Source of the DNA: an uncultured Bacilli bacterium
Lineage (GTDB): Bacteria; Bacillota_I; Bacilli_A; RF39; UBA660
DNA length: 16,518 nucleotides
NCBI GenBank assembly: GCA_934098745.1
Contig: CAKOPG010000021.1
Location: 1 to 16,518 of the forward strand
Direction: 5' to 3'
The notes beneath the pieces were generated by a model. The model saw only the letters and a list, made by a program, of their open reading frames with translations, was not told where the DNA came from and ran no database searches. This document shows, one piece after another, positions 14,609-16,518 of this stretch (its first letter is position 1; the number at the start of each line of letters is the position of its first letter). Made by a program: the position numbers and the translations under genes.

Positions 14609-14765
14609 AGAGTAAGTCGCTGACGCTTAAGCTAAGCACGCCACCGCACGAAAGCTACTGTGCACGAACCCAGCGCCGATACCATTGCCGGATCCGAAGA
14701 CGCCGGCACCGGCACCATTGGCATAGTTACCACCGCGACCGAGCCACGGGTTCGTGGCAGAAACA
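14609..14765 (-). repeat. Probable DGR variable repeat (VR) at the 3' end of the surface-protein gene
   Basis: This stretch is about 64% GC (counted over 14641-14760) in a window near 30%. Only 16 adenines occur on the coding strand in 131 bases (14630-14760). Codons at changeable positions are largely NNC (CTC, CGC, GCC, GGC, GTC, ATC, CAC, AGC), as expected if template AAC codons had their adenines randomised. The encoded motif N-P-W-L-x-R-G-G-N-Y...G-V-F...S-F-R-A-V is the usual DGR target ending. The bases after the adenine-poor part (GGCGTGCTTAGCTTAAGCG and onward to about 14609) are taken as the constant, IMH-like tail with a small GCTTA-GCT-TAAGC hairpin. The exact borders need the template repeat, which is not in this window. 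Confidence 0.72.
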
Positions 14766-16408
14766 AAATTCGCGTAATCTCCATACCAACCACTCGTTTC
14801 AGATAAACTTTGCCCATAACAATATTCTCCACTACATGCCGTTAATGGACTTATTGTTGTACCACCACTTGCTTTATAAACTTCATAATATTTACTTTCT
14901 GGTACCGCTATACCATCGGTTTTAGCGGTACCATCAGCTCCAAGTAAGCCATTAAAACCAGAATTAGAGGAAGTGGAATTTCCACTAAATAAAATACCAT
15001 CGGAATTAGCAAATACCCCCATTACTTTTTCACCTGCTCCTCCCGACATATCAAATATTCCTGATATATTACCGGTAGTACTTTGGGGATATAATGAAGA
15101 CTTCCCATAAGTTATTCCACATGTTACATCTTGACTAGCATTAGCACTACTGGCTCCACACCCCGTAAGTGTTTTATAGTTTATAAACCTATACCAGTAA
15201 TTATTTATTCTTACTTCATCATTTATACCGTATCTGGAATGAGAGAGATAGGCTACCGCTCCCCATTCATTATTCTTCACCATATGAGAATTCGTACTTG
15301 TAGTTAATCCATATGTATCACTTCCAGAGAACGTTGTAACCCCATTATCCAAAGCTCCGCCGGCAAATTTTAAACTAGTAATAAAAGCTGTTGATACATT
15401 TTGATTAGTTAGTGATGCCATATTAGGTTTTATCGTCGGAGTAGTACCATCTCCCGTTGTTTCAAATTTACCTACCCAAATACCATTTAATTCTGTATCA
15501 CCAAAAGTGAATGCCGGATGCGTTAAATACTCCCCTACCTTAGTACCATTAACTTTGTTATTCCTATCTTCAAATAAGATATCTATCTCTTGTTCCTGTC
15601 CCTCAACACTAGTACCTACAGTCCATATCTTATATTTATATCTTGGTATATAGACATAATATGCCAAGATATTATCTTCCGGTATTGTTACTCCATCTGT
15701 ATTTAAATATGTACTTCTTGAACTTTCCGTTACCAGTACAGCATTCGCCCACTTCTTTTCATTATAGTCATACCATGAAGCATCATCTTTTGCTATAGTA
15801 GTAACCTCCCCATTATCAGCTATCGTTACCGGAATCATTCCATCAGGAAGATCTACAATTATATCTTGACTATTATAAATACTGGCATTAAGTTCAGCTT
15901 TAAAAGCCTTTCCTTGAATACTAGAACTAGTTTCATTGCTGCCATCTAACCATGTATATATCTGATAATTATATTCTGTATTTTTAAGAATATCTTCCTT
16001 AAGTATTATAAAATCTGAAGATATATTTGCATTAACAAAGTTCCCTTCTTTATATTCTGCATAACTATTACCATTATCTGTACTTCTTAAAATTGTATAT
16101 TTAAAACTATCTGTTATTAATTCATTATCTATTTTACTAATATTATAATATAAGACTACTTGACTATCTTCATTACCATTATTTTTAATATTAACCTCAA
16201 TTACTTCCTTACCTTCATAGGTTAATTCTGGTATTAATATATCTTCAATGACATAAGGCTTTAAAGTAACTCTTGTTCCATCTATCTCTCCTACCGTTAA
16301 TACCAAAGCTGTTTCTTTACTCTTCCATGTAAGCCATGCCAATGTTCCTACGATTGATATAATAAGAATGCCTAATATAACTAAAGTATAGTATCTCTTT
16401 TTAGTCAT
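14627..16408 (-). CDS. Membrane-anchored surface protein with C-type-lectin/FGE-like domain; probable DGR target
   Basis: A 593-residue protein. Residues ~5-27 are a hydrophobic signal-anchor ending T-L-A-W-L-T-W-K-S, like the N-terminus of SipW-processed, TasA-type or phage-tail-like surface proteins. Residues ~30-180 look like a beta-sandwich (I-K-N-N-G-N-E-D-S-Q-V-V-L). Residues ~250-593 form an FGE/C-type-lectin-like domain: Y-V-Y-I-P-R-Y-K-Y, H-P-A-F-T-F-G, N-G-I-W-V-G-K-F-E-T, N-E-W-G-A-V-A-Y-L-S-H-S-R-Y-G, S-T-T-G-N-I-S-G-I-F-D-M-S-G-G, ending in W-L-G-R-G-G-N-Y...S-F-R-A-V. Cys417/430 and 525/530 may form disulfides. The last ~45 codons are the GC-rich VR. At 453-464 D-M-S-G-G-A-G-E-K replaces the usual GAW/E pattern. 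Role inferred: ligand-binding surface display that is diversified. Ribosome binding site AAAGGAGT precedes ATG at 16408; no reverse transcriptase neighbours it here. Confidence 0.88.
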   Translation of the reverse strand: MTKKRYYTLVILGILIISIVGTLAWLTWKSKETALVLTVGEIDGTRVTLKPYVIEDILIPELTYEGKEVIEVNIKNNGNEDSQVVLYYNISKIDNELITDSFKYTILRSTDNGNSYAEYKEGNFVNANISSDFIILKEDILKNTEYNYQIYTWLDGSNETSSSIQGKAFKAELNASIYNSQDIIVDLPDGMIPVTIADNGEVTTIAKDDASWYDYNEKKWANAVLVTESSRSTYLNTDGVTIPEDNILAYYVYIPRYKYKIWTVGTSVEGQEQEIDILFEDRNNKVNGTKVGEYLTHPAFTFGDTELNGIWVGKFETTGDGTTPTIKPNMASLTNQNVSTAFITSLKFAGGALDNGVTTFSGSDTYGLTTSTNSHMVKNNEWGAVAYLSHSRYGINDEVRINNYWYRFINYKTLTGCGASSANASQDVTCGITYGKSSLYPQSTTGNISGIFDMSGGAGEKVMGVFANSDGILFSGNSTSSNSGFNGLLGADGTAKTDGIAVPESKYYEVYKASGGTTISPLTACSGEYCYGQSLSETSGWYGDYANFVSATNPWLGRGGNYANGAGAGVFGSGNGIGAGFVHSSFRAVACLA

Positions 16409-16429
16409 TATCTACTCCTTTACTATATA

Positions 16430-16489
16430 TCCCTAAGTATTATACTTAAGGACCCTTTTGTATGTATGTAAATACCTTATATCATAAGG
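16430..16489 (-). promoter_or_regulatory. Leader hairpins before the surface-protein gene
   Basis: Two stems lie just upstream of the ATG at 16408. One has 10-bp arms with one wobble (16430-16439 with 16443-16452), ending about 11 bases before the ribosome binding site. The other is a 6-bp stem CCTTAT-ATC-ATAAGG (16475-16489). A TATAAT falls in the loop side of the first stem, with TTTACA 22 bases before it, too far for a standard promoter. The promoter is therefore unclear and may lie in or beyond this leader. Bases 16490-16518 hold nothing recognised. Confidence 0.4.
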
Positions 16490-16518
16490 CTTTAAGACAT
16501 ATTTTAAGAAATATAAAA

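Noticed and set aside
14630..14760. Recent horizontal insertion of foreign GC-rich DNA
   Set aside because: The frame runs through without disruption into the usual lectin ending, and the composition shift is adenine-specific on the coding strand, which fits DGR mutagenesis better than transfer.
14632..14832. 66-codon minus-strand frame over the VR
   Set aside because: Out-of-frame reading of the GC-rich variable repeat, where few stop codons occur because adenines are depleted; the in-frame lectin motif is clearly the real one.
1..16518. CRISPR array
   Set aside because: No regularly spaced direct repeats were seen anywhere in the window.

Overview
The window is AT-rich throughout (roughly 30% GC by eye) and reads as chromosome of a low-GC Gram-positive-lineage bacterium. 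Genes use the standard code with mostly TAA stops, strong AGGAGG-type ribosome binding sites and sigma-A-type promoters. The gene set (PPDK, type II thymidine kinase, NatA/NatB-like ABC exporter, RNase III, Xer recombinase), together with a C-type-lectin-fold surface protein, suggests an uncultured, host-associated Bacilli/Mollicutes-like lineage (RF39-type or Erysipelotrichia-like). That placement is inferred from gene content and composition, not from a phylogenetic marker.

Left part (1-2077): a 58-residue minus-strand gene and a 540-residue plus-strand gene are transcribed divergently from a short intergenic region. The large protein has an alpha/beta-hydrolase-like domain, a helical region, a long disordered stalk and a C-terminal membrane segment, and ends at a clear terminator. 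From 2043 to 16408 everything is on the minus strand. A tRNA-Arg(CCU) with its own promoter and terminator follows a 5-formyltetrahydrofolate cyclo-ligase gene that may be leaderless. Upstream of it is a three-gene operon of unrecognised proteins (5129 to 2752) with a good promoter. A Nudix hydrolase gene (5778 to 5293) has a perfect 11-bp inverted repeat over its -10 box. A 532-base gap then holds only a decayed-looking small ORF and the ppdK terminator.

Centre and right (6162-14377): ppdK is a single-gene unit with promoter and terminator. Then comes a tight six-gene operon starting at RNase III: rnc, ABC ATPase, ABC permease, unknown 248-residue protein, xer recombinase, thymidine kinase. 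It runs from one promoter at 14349-14377 to one terminator at 9110-9143, with overlaps or gaps of 4-14 bases.

Far right (14502-16518): a 593-residue membrane-anchored surface protein with an FGE/C-type-lectin-like C-terminal domain. The last ~45 codons are about 64% GC and nearly stripped of adenines, while the rest of the gene is AT-rich. Together with the W-L-x-R-G-G-N-Y...G-V-F...S-F-R-A-V motif, this strongly suggests the variable repeat of a diversity-generating retroelement (DGR). No reverse transcriptase or template repeat is present here, so the diversifying machinery must lie beyond the right edge or elsewhere in the genome. This is the most interesting element of the window.
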